Part shown: piece after piece, positions 16,762 to 24,778 of the stretch
Numbering within the stretch: position 1 is the first letter of the stretch
Layout of the letters: every line of letters begins with the position of its first letter
Assembly (NCBI RefSeq): GCF_040675535.1
Contig: NZ_JBFAPC010000020.1
Span: 1 to 49,958 of the forward strand
DNA length: 49,958 nucleotides
Reading direction: 5' to 3'
Origin: Patulibacter sp040675535
GTDB lineage: Bacteria; Actinomycetota; Thermoleophilia; Solirubrobacterales; Solirubrobacteraceae
Notes under the pieces: generated by a model
Told to the model about the DNA's origin: nothing
The model's input: the letters and a program-made list of their open reading frames with translations, nothing else
The model's database searches: none
Program-made: the position numbers and the translations under genes

Positions 16762-17553
16762 ATGTCCCGTTCCCTCCGCCGCGCGAGCCTCGCGCTGCTG
16801 GCGGTCCTCGTCGCGCTGACGGCCGGCACGGCGGTCGCGTCGGCCGCCGACCGCTACGTCGCCCTCGGCGACTCGTACTCGTCCGGCACCGGCACCCGGA
16901 CGTACACGAACACCGCCTGCCAGCGATCGAACAGCGCCTACCCAGCTCTGCTGGCGGCGGCCCGCCCGAACACCGCGCTGACGTTCGTCGCGTGCAGCGG
17001 CGCGACCACGGCCGACGTCCTGGCGAACCAGATCGCGTCCGTCACGGCGAGCACCAAGCTCGTGTCGATCTCGATCGGCGGCAACGACGCGGGCTTCGCC
17101 GACGTCCTCACCGAGTGCGCCCTCCCCGCGTGGGCCTCGAACTGCGCCGGCGCCGTGACGACCGCCCAGACGTACATCACGAGCACGCTGCCGGCGAAGC
17201 TCGACGCGGTCTACGCCCAGATCCGCAGCCGCGCCCCCTCCGCGAAGGTCGCCGTCCTCGGCTACCCGCGGATCTTCAACGGCGAGGACTGCAACGCCGC
17301 GACGTTCTTCTCGCCCGACGACGAGACGAAGCTGAACGCCACGGCCGACCTCATGCGCAGCACCATCCGCACGCGCGCTCAGGCCCACGGCTTCTCGTTC
17401 GGCGACGTCATCCCGGCCTTCGCGGGCCACGCCGTCTGCGACTCCCCGGCCTGGCTGAACGGCTTCTCGAATCCGATCGGCGAGTCCTACCACCCCAACG
17501 TGACGGGCCACAAGAGCGGCTACCTGCCGGTGGCGCGGGCGATCCTGGGCTGA
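16762..17553 (+). CDS. Secreted SGNH/GDSL hydrolase (esterase/lipase)
   Basis: A 263-residue exported esterase. The signal peptide covers about 1-28 (RRASLALLAVLVALTAG, then AVASAA). The SGNH blocks are clear: S38 in YVALGDSYSSG (block I), N108 in SISIGGNDAGF (block III), and H244 in SYHPNVTGH (block V). Six Cys residues (C53, C78, C119, C128, C177, C226) fit the three disulfides of Streptomyces-type extracellular lipases. It should hydrolyse lipid or other acyl esters outside the cell. ATG 16762 is chosen because it begins the signal peptide. The gene lies between two paralogous NERD genes and has strong hairpins on both sides. Confidence 0.92.
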   Translation: MSRSLRRASLALLAVLVALTAGTAVASAADRYVALGDSYSSGTGTRTYTNTACQRSNSAYPALLAAARPNTALTFVACSGATTADVLANQIASVTASTKLVSISIGGNDAGFADVLTECALPAWASNCAGAVTTAQTYITSTLPAKLDAVYAQIRSRAPSAKVAVLGYPRIFNGEDCNAATFFSPDDETKLNATADLMRSTIRTRAQAHGFSFGDVIPAFAGHAVCDSPAWLNGFSNPIGESYHPNVTGHKSGYLPVARAILG

Positions 17554-17560
17554 GCTCCGC

Positions 17561-17598
17561 CCGGCGTCCGCGAGCTCGGAAGAGCGCGCGGACGCCGG
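17561..17598 (+). terminator. Hairpin terminator of the SGNH hydrolase gene
   Basis: CCGGCGTCCGCG (17561-17572) pairs perfectly with CGCGGACGCCGG (17587-17598) around a 14-base loop, eight bases after the stop codon. Confidence 0.75.
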
Positions 17599-17811
17599 AC
17601 GGCCGTCGTTACCGGTGCCGGAGTCGGTTCCGGCCGTCGCTCCCGCGGCCACAGACGACGCCACCATGCCGCGGTCGTGCGACCCACGGCACGTTCGCGG
17701 TCGCCGCGCAGCGCGATCCGCGGAAGCCCGCCTTCCGCACCTCCGAATCCGGAGCGAACGGGCCGCCCCGGATGCGCCCGATGTCCGAACGGCGCAGCGG
17801 CGGTACAGACG

Positions 17812-17817
17812 TACACT
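17812..17817 (+). promoter_or_regulatory. Probable -10 element of a leaderless promoter
   Basis: TACACT fits the actinobacterial TAnnnT -10 consensus and ends six bases before the ATG at 17824, the distance expected when transcription begins on the start codon. No convincing -35 is visible. Confidence 0.45.
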
Positions 17818-17823
17818 CGCCCC

Positions 17824-17883
17824 ATGAACGCGCACCGGTTCAGGGCCTCGCGGCCCGGGCCGCCGACCTCGGCGGGCGGGTGA
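17824..17883 (+). CDS. 19-codon leader ORF coupled to the second NERD gene
   Basis: The ATG at 17824 opens a 19-residue peptide (MNAHRFRASRPGPPTSAGG). Its TGA stop overlaps the GTG start of the NERD gene (GTGA, 17880-17883). With TACACT six bases upstream, the simplest reading is a leaderless mRNA whose first short ORF delivers ribosomes to the NERD start by termination-reinitiation. The peptide has no recognisable motif. It could instead be chance, because an alternative NERD start cannot be excluded. Confidence 0.4.
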   Translation: MNAHRFRASRPGPPTSAGG

Positions 17884-19262
17884 CGAACGCGAAGGGCCGC
17901 CGGAGGCTCCCGTGGTCAAGTCCCTCGGTGACGGTCGCGATCGTCGTCGCGGTGATCGTGGTCCTGGCGTGCGCCGGGATCGCCCTGGTCTCCGGACCGC
18001 TCGGCGCCGACGGCGCGACCGCGGAGGGCGGCGGCGAGCGCGCGACCCCGCTGCGGGCCCAGACGGAGCGCGACGGCAACGGCGTCCGCGTCACCGTCAC
18101 CGGCCGGGTCCGCACGAGCGACGGCACGGGGCCGGCAGTCGTCCACGTCCTCGGCCGCACGGTCGGGACCTCGTGCCCGGAGCCCACGGTCGCCGGCGAC
18201 GGCACGATCGACCTGCCACCGGGGGACGTCCGGATCCCGTGGCGCGTCGACGCCGGGACGGCCCCGGGCGTGAAGCTGCCGACGGGCCGCCGGATCCGCA
18301 TGGTCGGGCGGGTCGTCACGCCGGCCGCGGTCCGGAACCTCTGCGTCCACGTCGTCCTCGGTGGTGCCGAGCCGGGCGTGCTGCGCAGCGTCGAGGTCGC
18401 CGTGCCGAACCTCGCGTCGCCCGGCCCGGGCGTGAACAGCCCGCTCGTGGAGGACGCCATCGTCCTCGCCCTCGTCGTGGTGATCGTCGTCGCTCTGGTC
18501 GCGGGCATCCTGGCGATCGGCGTCATCGAGGCGCGGCGCCGCGGCAGCACGTGGGCGCTCCCGGCGCTCCCGGCCGACGTGCGGATCCCCGACGTCATCC
18601 CGGCCGACGACCCCCGCGCGGACGCGTCCCGGGGACGGCTCCGCCTGCGCGCCATCCGCGAACGGCGGCTGCAGCGCTGGAGGGACAAGCGCCGCAAGGC
18701 GGCCGAGGCGTCGGGCGAGCCGTGGGACCCGCACGAGAAGCCGCCGCGCCGCCTCGCGATCTGGGGTGTCGGGGACGGCGCGGGCCGCCTGGCCGCCGAG
18801 CGCTTCCGGGCGCTGCGGGACATGCACCCCGCCGTCGAGGCCCTCCACGACCGCCGCGTCCCGGGCCCCCGCGGAGCCACCATCGACCACGTCTTCGTCG
18901 GCCCGGCGGGCATCGTCGTCGCGAGCTCGAGTCGCTGGGACGGCTTCGTCGAGGTCCGCGGCGACCGCCTCGTCGTCGCGGGCAAGGACCGCTCCCGCAC
19001 CATCGACGGCGTCGTCGGCCGCGTCGAGGCGGTCCGCGCCCTCCTCGACCACGCGGGCATGGGCGGCCTTCCGATCCGCGGCGTCCTCCACTGCGTCGTC
19101 ACGGAGGACGTCCTCCTCGACGGCTCCCTCCGCGTCCGCGACGTCCCCCTGCTGGACGCCTTGGGGACGATGGGGTTGGCGGCCGACGGGAACGTGCTCG
19201 GGTACGAGGACGTGCGGAGGCTGGTGGCGGCGCTGGAGCGCAGGCTGCCGCCCGTGGGGTGA
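17880..19262 (+). CDS. Membrane-anchored NERD-like protein with degenerate active site
   Basis: A 460-residue paralogue of the protein at 14824. Order: hydrophobic segment (about 15-38), extracytoplasmic beta domain with the shared phrases RVTVTGRVRTSDGTGPAVVHV and LCVHVVLGGAEPGVLR, a second hydrophobic segment (AIVLALVVVIVVALVAGIL, about 194-213), a short linker rather than a long one, and a NERD-like domain (about 290-440) with DHVFVGPAGIVVASSSRWDG. The Asp-Thr-Lys of its sister is replaced by Ser-Ser-Arg, so nuclease chemistry is unlikely. Later blocks (VRALLDHAG, VLLDGSL, LLDALGTMGL) are conserved. The GTG start at 17880 overlaps the stop of a 19-codon leader ORF. Confidence 0.8.
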   Translation: MTNAKGRRRLPWSSPSVTVAIVVAVIVVLACAGIALVSGPLGADGATAEGGGERATPLRAQTERDGNGVRVTVTGRVRTSDGTGPAVVHVLGRTVGTSCPEPTVAGDGTIDLPPGDVRIPWRVDAGTAPGVKLPTGRRIRMVGRVVTPAAVRNLCVHVVLGGAEPGVLRSVEVAVPNLASPGPGVNSPLVEDAIVLALVVVIVVALVAGILAIGVIEARRRGSTWALPALPADVRIPDVIPADDPRADASRGRLRLRAIRERRLQRWRDKRRKAAEASGEPWDPHEKPPRRLAIWGVGDGAGRLAAERFRALRDMHPAVEALHDRRVPGPRGATIDHVFVGPAGIVVASSSRWDGFVEVRGDRLVVAGKDRSRTIDGVVGRVEAVRALLDHAGMGGLPIRGVLHCVVTEDVLLDGSLRVRDVPLLDALGTMGLAADGNVLGYEDVRRLVAALERRLPPVG

Positions 19263-19289
19263 GGGTGGGGCGGCAAAGGACACGACGTG

Positions 19290-19585
19290 ACGGGCTGAAA
19301 GAGGAACTCCTCGACGACCATGACCTGGATGCCGCGGATCCGGGCCTCCTCGGCCTTGCGCGAGACGCTGTTCGGGTCGCAGACAGCGGCGGACCTCGGG
19401 CGGCCCATCGCCGGCGGTCGTCACCACGCGGAGCCCGACGCTCGCGAGCGTGGCTCCGTCGGCCGTCGCCGTCGCCGCGGGGTGACGTGCCGCTGGCGGT
19501 CTCGAGCGCGGCGGCGAGCTCCTCCGCGTGGTCTTCTCGGTCCGGGGAGAGCAGGGTCCCCTTTGCGCGCCCCAGCCATGCGGGC
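19290..19585 (-). pseudogene. Frameshifted BRCT-like domain remnant
   Basis: Three minus-strand frames read in order resemble parts of one BRCT domain: REDHAEELAAALETASG (first helix, preceded by GTLL), then SVGLRVVTTAGDGPPEV (second strand), then CDPNSVSRKAEEARIRGIQV with MVVEEFLF (second helix and last strand). Each is in a different frame and no single ORF joins them, so at least two frameshifts separate them. BRCT modules of this type end DNA ligases and some exonuclease-like proteins. This is a match by eye; chance resemblance is possible. Confidence 0.4.
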
Positions 19586-19992
19586 GATTCGGCAACGGCT
19601 TGTCGCCGTCGCCCGTCTTCGTCTCGTCCGGTAGTTGCGCCTCCGGACCTCGTCGCGGACGGTCGTCGCCTCGCCGCCACGCCGTCGCTGCCGCGGCTAC
19701 GCGACGCGCTGGAGCATCGCGCATCCGGCCGGTGGCGGAGAGGGGTCGCGTTCGCTCACGTCCCGTTGCTGGCCGAACGGCGCTTGCGGTTCGTCGCACG
19801 ACCCAGCATGCTGCGCCGTGTTCCCTGACACCCGCGCCGTTCCCGGGCCCGGTCGTCGAACCCACCAGGAGACCGCACGATGGACCAAGAGTCTTGCCGG
19901 GCCCGCGCCACCGAGCGCGAGGCTTGTCAGATCACGGGGAGTGCCTTCGACCCTCACAGCGTGTCGATGGAGCCGGAGCCGGAAGGGAACGC
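19586..19992. other. Gene-free stretch before rmuC
   Basis: No intact gene is visible. A plus-strand frame ending at 19828 reads PDLVADGRRLAATPSLPRLR and on to ERRLRFVARPSMLRRVP with coding-like codon use but no start, so it may be the tail of another decayed gene. The last ~100 bases presumably hold the rmuC promoter; GGAAGGGAA at 19981-19989 is the rmuC ribosome-binding site. Confidence 0.4.
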
Positions 19993-21333
19993 ATGGAGGC
20001 GCTGATCGGCGCGTTCGCCCTGCTCGTGGGCCTGGGGGTCGGCTGGCTCGTCGCGACCCGGGCGAGCGGGAGCGAGGAGCTGCGCCGCGAGCGGGATGCC
20101 GCCCGCGCGGACGCGGAGGGCAACGCCGCGAAGGCGACGGCTGAACGGGAGCAGCGTACGTCCGCGGAGACGGCCTTCCGCGAGACGATCGCGGGCCTCA
20201 AATCCGATCTCAACGCCGCCCAGAAGCACGAGGAGCAGCTGCGCAACGCGATGGAGTCGGTCTCCGGGACGGTCCTCGAGAAGACGACGAAGCAGCTGCG
20301 CGCCGAGTTCGACGAGCAGCGCAAGCGGGACCGTGAATCCGCGACGACGGAGCTCGACCGGCGGACCGAGAAGATCGAGGCGCTCGTCAAGCCGGTCGGC
20401 GACAAGCTCAAGGCGTTCGACGCCAAGGTCCAGCAGGCCGAGAAAGCTCGCAGCACGCTCGACGGCTCGTTCCTGAAGCAGCTCGAGACGCTCGGGCTGC
20501 GGGTCGAGGACCTCGGCAAGCGCACCGGCAGCCTCGTCGACGCGCTGCGCAAGCCGAACGTCCGCGGAGCGTGGGGCGAGCTGCAGCTGCGAAGCGTCAT
20601 CGAACGCGCGGGGATGAACGCCTACTGCGACTTCACCGAGCAGACCACGGTGACGGACGGCGACGGTCGTCGGCTGCGCCCGGACGTCCTGGTGCGCCTC
20701 CCGGGCGACAAGCTCATCGTCATCGACGCCAAGGTGCCGCTCGACGCGTTCCTGGCCGCGCAGGAGGCGGAGACGGAGGAGACGATCGCCGTTGCGATGG
20801 CCCGGCACGCGCGGCAGGTGCGCGAGCACATCAAGACGCTCGCGACGAAGCGCTACCAGGACCAGTTCGACAACACGGCGGATCTCGTCGTGATGTTCCT
20901 CCCGAACGAGGGCATCTACCACGGCGCCCTCGACGCCGACCGGGACCTCTTCGACTACGCGGTCGACCAGAGCGTGCTGATCGCGACCCCGACGACGCTC
21001 GTCGCGCTGCTCCGGGCGGTGAACTACGGCTGGACGCAGGAGCGCATCGCGGTCAACGCTCGCGACATCGCGCAGGCCGGCACCGAGCTGCACAAGCGGC
21101 TCGTGAGCTTCGTCGAGCACTTCACCGGTGTCGGCAAGAGCCTGAACACCGCGGTCTCGAAGTACAACGCGGCGGTCGGCTCGTTTGACGGACGCGTGCT
21201 TCCGCAGGTCAAGCGCCTGGAGGAGCTCGACGCCAAGAGCGCGAAGGTCCTGCCGGAGCCGGCCGGTGTGGAGGAGACGGCGCGGGAGGTTCGCGCGACC
21301 TCGGGGCTCGGGGCGGGGGCGGACGACGTCTGA
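19993..21333 (+). CDS. rmuC: DNA recombination protein RmuC
   Basis: A 446-residue protein. An N-terminal membrane anchor (MEALIGAFALLVGLGVGWLV) is followed by a long coiled coil (about 25-150, rich in Glu, Lys, Arg and Ala) and the RmuC nuclease-like domain (about 165-430): VRGAWGELQLRSVIERAGM, RLRPDVLVRLPGDKLIVIDAK, ADLVVMFLPNEGIYHGAL and LIATPTTLVALLRAVNYGW are all family hallmarks. The Asp in RPDVLV and the Asp-Ala-Lys triad fit a PD-(D/E)xK-like fold. RmuC limits recombination at inverted repeats in E. coli. The ATG has a strong ribosome-binding site (GGAAGGGAA). Decayed sequence flanks it on both sides. Confidence 0.93.
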   Translation: MEALIGAFALLVGLGVGWLVATRASGSEELRRERDAARADAEGNAAKATAEREQRTSAETAFRETIAGLKSDLNAAQKHEEQLRNAMESVSGTVLEKTTKQLRAEFDEQRKRDRESATTELDRRTEKIEALVKPVGDKLKAFDAKVQQAEKARSTLDGSFLKQLETLGLRVEDLGKRTGSLVDALRKPNVRGAWGELQLRSVIERAGMNAYCDFTEQTTVTDGDGRRLRPDVLVRLPGDKLIVIDAKVPLDAFLAAQEAETEETIAVAMARHARQVREHIKTLATKRYQDQFDNTADLVVMFLPNEGIYHGALDADRDLFDYAVDQSVLIATPTTLVALLRAVNYGWTQERIAVNARDIAQAGTELHKRLVSFVEHFTGVGKSLNTAVSKYNAAVGSFDGRVLPQVKRLEELDAKSAKVLPEPAGVEETAREVRATSGLGAGADDV

Positions 21334-21335
21334 AG

Positions 21336-21525
21336 CCCACGAGCCCCTACGGGCCCACCACGCCGCCGGCGACGCCCTCGAGGTCGAGATCTTGACGCAG
21401 CCCGCCGTCGATCTGGCGCTCGTGCACGATCGGTGCCGCTGGTGCAGCAGCCCGTACAGGTCCGCAACGTCGGGGAGCACCCGCACGTCGACGTGGCCGT
21501 GACCGTGCCGCTGCACGGGACGCGA
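21336..21525 (+). pseudogene. Decayed copy of the 5' end of the DUF4011 helicase gene
   Basis: Starting right after the rmuC stop, this stretch aligns base by base with the first ~63 codons of the gene at 26724. It reads DALEVEILTQPAVDLALVHD in one frame, then PLVQQPVQVRNVGEHPHVDV and VTVPLHG in another, against GLEVEVLTQPAVNLALVHN and VPLVQSVLVRNVGEHPQVDV in the intact gene. A one-base deletion after GATCGG breaks the frame and a three-base insertion follows. There is no start codon where the intact gene has ATG. Homology stops near 21525. The remaining bases to 21728 hold nothing recognisable apart from the upstream region of the next gene. Confidence 0.85.
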
Positions 21526-21728
21526 CGTCGGAGGGCCCTCGGCGACCGGGACCCGGAAGGACCCTCGCCGACCGGCGCGCAGACGCCGTCCCGGAGGACG
21601 CGCTCGCCGTCCCCCGGCGCCCCCGGGAGGGGATCGGCACACGCGCCCCCTGGCGTGACCCGGGGTCGCGTGGCGACGAGCGTCGTCGCCGGAGAGCCTG
21701 CGCCGCTCGTGGCCCTATATTCCGCCTG

Positions 21729-23702
21729 ATGTCCTCCAAGCGATCCCGTGGCAATCGCTCGCGCGCCGGTTCGTCCTCTCGTCGGGCGAAGCGCCGCCAG
21801 GGCCACCCGGCGAGCCAGACCGAGGCTCGGCGCCGCGGCGAGGAGGAGGCGCGCGACGCGGCACGCCGGGCGACGGCCCGCCGCGACGGGGCGCTCGCCG
21901 GCGATCCGTTCGGCGGCGACGCGTTCGGCGGCGGTGGCCTGGGCGGGGACGCGGACCTGCAGCAGACCACGGCCGCGGTCGCCGCGGGCCTGCGCCGTGC
22001 CGCCGCCCGCGTCGACGGCCCGCTCCGCGGCGCGCTCCTCGGGTCGGAGGTCTGCGAGCCGTGGGCGACGGACACGAGGGTCGGCCCGGACGGTCCGGAG
22101 GCCGACATCGGCATTGCGCTGGTGCGCGAGACGGCGTCGTTCGCGGATTCCAGGGCCGTGGCGGCCCTCCGCGCGCTGGAGCTGGGCGCGACGGAGCGGA
22201 CGGCGACCGCAGCGGCCCGCGCGGCCGAGGTCCTGGTCGCCGACGGCCAGCCGGACCCCGCGTGGTACGCCGCCTCGCGCGGCCTGGCGCCGGTGGCCGC
22301 GGGCAGCCTGACCGAGGACCAGTTCGACGACGGGCGGACGATCCTGATCGAGTTCGCGGGGCCCGCGTACGAGGCGCACACGATCGGCGTGTACGTGGAC
22401 CGCAACATGGGCGGGCTCGCGAAGGACCTGCTCGTCGGCCCGCCCCTCGCGCAGCTCCAGGCTCAGATTGCCGCCAATGCCGATCACCCGGACTTCGGGT
22501 CGCTCCGCTTCGAGCGCATCGACCTGGAGGACGCCCGCCGGCGCGCGACGCTCGCGATGGCGCGCTCGCTCGTGACGGTCGATCCGCCGTTCGGGGAGGA
22601 CGTCCCCGTGCTCTGGGGGCTCGTCCTGCAGCGTTTGAGCCTCTTCGACGGCGAGATCCCGCCAGAGGCCGTCCGCGACGATCGCGACGTCGCGTCCGTC
22701 GAGGAGCGCGACCGGCTGTTCGAGGCGTTCTTCGCGTCGCCCGGGGCGCCGGACCGCGACGACGCGTCGGCGACGATCGTCGCGTCGGCGATCGACTTCG
22801 CGGCGGACTACGCGGGCGGCGATCCGGCCCGCTGGAGCCCGGTCGTCGTCGAGATGTTCATGGTCGATTTCCTGCCGCGCAAGGCGACCTTCGGGGACGA
22901 GACGTTCGCCCGCCTGCCCGACGTCCTGCGATCGTGGGTCCGCTTCGCGGCGGAGCAGCGCGGAGTGGGCGCCTCGGCGACCGAGGAGGCCGTCGCCTCG
23001 GTGGGCCGGTGGGAGGACGAGCTGCGCGCCGCGGTCGCGGACCAGGGCCGCTGGGGCCCGGCGAAGGCGATCGGGATGGCGATGCAGGAGGCCGGCGTCG
23101 ACCTGACCGACCAGGCGGCGATCGACCGCTTCATCGCGGTCTACAACGCCTCGCTCCCCGCGCCGGAGGACATGGCGCCGCCGCACCTCGGGGCCGGCCT
23201 GGACCCCGAGATCCGCCGCAACCTCGAGCGGGCCGTCGCCGCGATCGAGCCGGTCGACGCGCGCGGGCCCGGGCCGTCGACCCTGGAGCCCCTCGATCTC
23301 GCCGTGCTGCGCGTGCCCGTCGCCCTCCGGGAGGCCGCCGGCGAGATCGTCGCGCACACCGACCGGGTCGCGCTGCAGGCACTCGACGCCGCCTACGCCC
23401 GCATCGCCCGCGAGATCGTCGCCCGGCTGGCGCGCAAGCGCCCGTCGCCGCTGGCCCGCGGCCGCCGCGAGATCTGGGCCGCCGGGGTGCTGCACGCCGC
23501 CGGCACGATCAGCGGCCTGGCCCAACGTGGCTCCGAGCCGTACCTGACCGCCGACGGCCTCGCCGCCGCCACCGGCGTGCCGAAGGGCACGATCACCGGC
23601 AAGTCCGCCCGCATCCGCGACGAGCTCGACCTCCGCACCGGCGACGCCGCGGTGACGCACCCGTCGTTCAACGACCTGCCGTGGTACTTGCGGAGGCGGT
23701 GA
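21729..23702 (+). CDS. DUF6398-type protein of unknown function
   Basis: A 657-residue protein. The first ~60 residues are basic, Arg/Ser-rich and probably disordered, followed by a Gly/Asp-rich patch. A helical middle follows. The C-terminal block, about 565-650, has ALDAAYARIAREIVARLARK, SPLARGRREIWAAGVLHAAG and LAAATGVPKGTITGKSARIR. I recall this pattern from DUF6398, in which a helix-turn-helix-like segment ends the domain. No catalytic motif is apparent. The ATG at 21729 follows decayed helicase sequence. It lies at the edge of the defence-rich region, but nothing in the sequence ties it to defence. Confidence 0.7.
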   Translation: MSSKRSRGNRSRAGSSSRRAKRRQGHPASQTEARRRGEEEARDAARRATARRDGALAGDPFGGDAFGGGGLGGDADLQQTTAAVAAGLRRAAARVDGPLRGALLGSEVCEPWATDTRVGPDGPEADIGIALVRETASFADSRAVAALRALELGATERTATAAARAAEVLVADGQPDPAWYAASRGLAPVAAGSLTEDQFDDGRTILIEFAGPAYEAHTIGVYVDRNMGGLAKDLLVGPPLAQLQAQIAANADHPDFGSLRFERIDLEDARRRATLAMARSLVTVDPPFGEDVPVLWGLVLQRLSLFDGEIPPEAVRDDRDVASVEERDRLFEAFFASPGAPDRDDASATIVASAIDFAADYAGGDPARWSPVVVEMFMVDFLPRKATFGDETFARLPDVLRSWVRFAAEQRGVGASATEEAVASVGRWEDELRAAVADQGRWGPAKAIGMAMQEAGVDLTDQAAIDRFIAVYNASLPAPEDMAPPHLGAGLDPEIRRNLERAVAAIEPVDARGPGPSTLEPLDLAVLRVPVALREAAGEIVAHTDRVALQALDAAYARIAREIVARLARKRPSPLARGRREIWAAGVLHAAGTISGLAQRGSEPYLTADGLAAATGVPKGTITGKSARIRDELDLRTGDAAVTHPSFNDLPWYLRRR

Positions 23703-23751
23703 GGGCCGGGGCCGCGAGGGGCGATCGGACGCCCGCGAGGGGCGATCCGCC

Positions 23752-23771
23752 GCTCCCGTCGCGACGGGAGC
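23752..23771 (+). terminator. Perfect 20-bp palindromic hairpin between convergent genes
   Basis: GCTCCCGTCGCGACGGGAGC is a perfect inverted repeat (8-bp stem with a 4-base loop, or a 20-bp palindrome), 49 bases after the stop of the DUF6398 gene. A CGCGAGGGGCGATC direct repeat (23713 and 23735 region) precedes it. It probably terminates transcription between convergent genes. Confidence 0.5.
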
Positions 23772-23936
23772 TCGCGACCGTCGGCGAACCACTGCACGTC
23801 GGGCCCGAAGAACGACGAGGGACCGACGGGGGTGTCCACGGGCAGGATTCGGAGGAACGGGCGATCCGCGGTGACGGAACCACCCCGGAATCGGGCCGAC
23901 GGCGTTCCGGAAGGCCGCACCCTTCGATCGCGTGAT

Positions 23937-24386
23937 CTAGGCGGCCTGGTCCTCCGCGCCCGGCACCCGGATCACCACGTCGCGCTGCGGTCGCTCGATG
24001 CCGAGCTCGTCGGACGCGTCGCAGAGCACCCGGTACATCGCGTCCAGCGCCGCGCAGCCGGCCTCGTCGGGGAACTCGACCATCGGACGGCGCCGCGACA
24101 CGAAGGCGTTCCGCACGGCGTCGGCGATCGGGACGAAGCGGTACCGGTTCTCGCCGCCCACGTAGATCAGCGCCCGGCCATCGCCGGTGACGTGCAGGAA
24201 CGAGCGGGATTCCAGGTGCCGGTAGACGTGGACCCGCGTCCCGTCCTCGAGCCTGAGGTCCCCCATCCAGGTGAAGAAGTCGGCGAGGGTCTCGGGCCGA
24301 AGAGCGGCGTAGAGCACGTCCCACGACGGATCGTCGCGCGCCTCCAGGAACTCACCGTGGACGATCTGGTCTTGCGAAGCGGACAT
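23937..24386 (-). CDS. Hypothetical 149-residue protein
   Basis: Cytoplasmic and acidic, with no signal peptide or membrane segment. Readable phrases include ADFFTWMGDLRLEDGTRVHV, SRSFLHVTGDGRALIYVG and VPIADAVRNAFVSRRRP, suggesting an alpha/beta fold with several strands in the first half and a helix near YRVLCDASDELG. I do not recognise a family. The ATG at 24386 is used. The gene directly follows (minus strand) a truncated PIN-domain gene, so its upstream region was rearranged. Codon use is typical of the genome. Confidence 0.6.
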   Translation of the reverse strand: MSASQDQIVHGEFLEARDDPSWDVLYAALRPETLADFFTWMGDLRLEDGTRVHVYRHLESRSFLHVTGDGRALIYVGGENRYRFVPIADAVRNAFVSRRRPMVEFPDEAGCAALDAMYRVLCDASDELGIERPQRDVVIRVPGAEDQAA

Positions 24387-24391
24387 GCCGG

Positions 24392-24739
24392 GAGTCTGCG
24401 GGCGGGGCCTGTGTCGTCACCAGGGGGAAACCGTGCCAAATGTGAGGCCAAACGATCAGACGTGTCCCACGGCTCGGAACGCCCGATCTCGGCGACGTCC
24501 TTCCCCGACCCGTGGAGGGCACCGAAGGTCTCGGCGACGTTCGTGATCTCCGCCACGCGCAGGGCCGCCGCATCGCTCGTCAGACCGGCGCGGCGGACGA
24601 GGACGTCTTCGAGCTCGGTCAGGACGCCCGTCGAGATCCGCACCTCGAACGCGTCCTCGCCGGCGAGCCCCAGGAGGACGTCTCGAACCGCCGGTGGGTA
24701 GAGCACGCACGTGTCGACGCGAACGCGCAGCAGGGCCAC
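24392..24739 (-). pseudogene. Truncated PIN-domain toxin
   Basis: From GTG 24739, the first ~95 residues look like the N-terminal half of a PIN-domain toxin: RVRVDTCVLYPPAVRDVLLG carries the first Asp, and STGVLTELEDVLVRRAGL the second acidic residue. The expected distal acidic pair (the D-x-D/H-x block near residue 110-130) is absent. The frame instead runs on as Arg/Ser-rich noise into the neighbouring gene. It follows the HTH antitoxin remnant on the same strand, as toxins of this kind usually do. Confidence 0.6.
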
Positions 24740-24764
24740 CCGCGGACGGTATCCCCGTCCGCGG
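24740..24764 (-). terminator. 10-bp stem hairpin between antitoxin and toxin remnants
   Basis: CCGCGGACGG (24740-24749) and CCGTCCGCGG (24755-24764) are perfect reverse complements around a five-base loop. It abuts the toxin GTG start. It could attenuate toxin expression relative to the antitoxin or mask the toxin start. Confidence 0.5.
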
Positions 24765-24778
24765 ACAGCCTCGGCGGC

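Noticed and set aside
13698..19262. An 1854-codon open frame on the plus strand
   Set aside because: Only its last 461 codons (the NERD-like gene) read as protein. The rest is Arg/Pro-rich shadow antisense to CapA or out of frame with the first NERD and SGNH genes.
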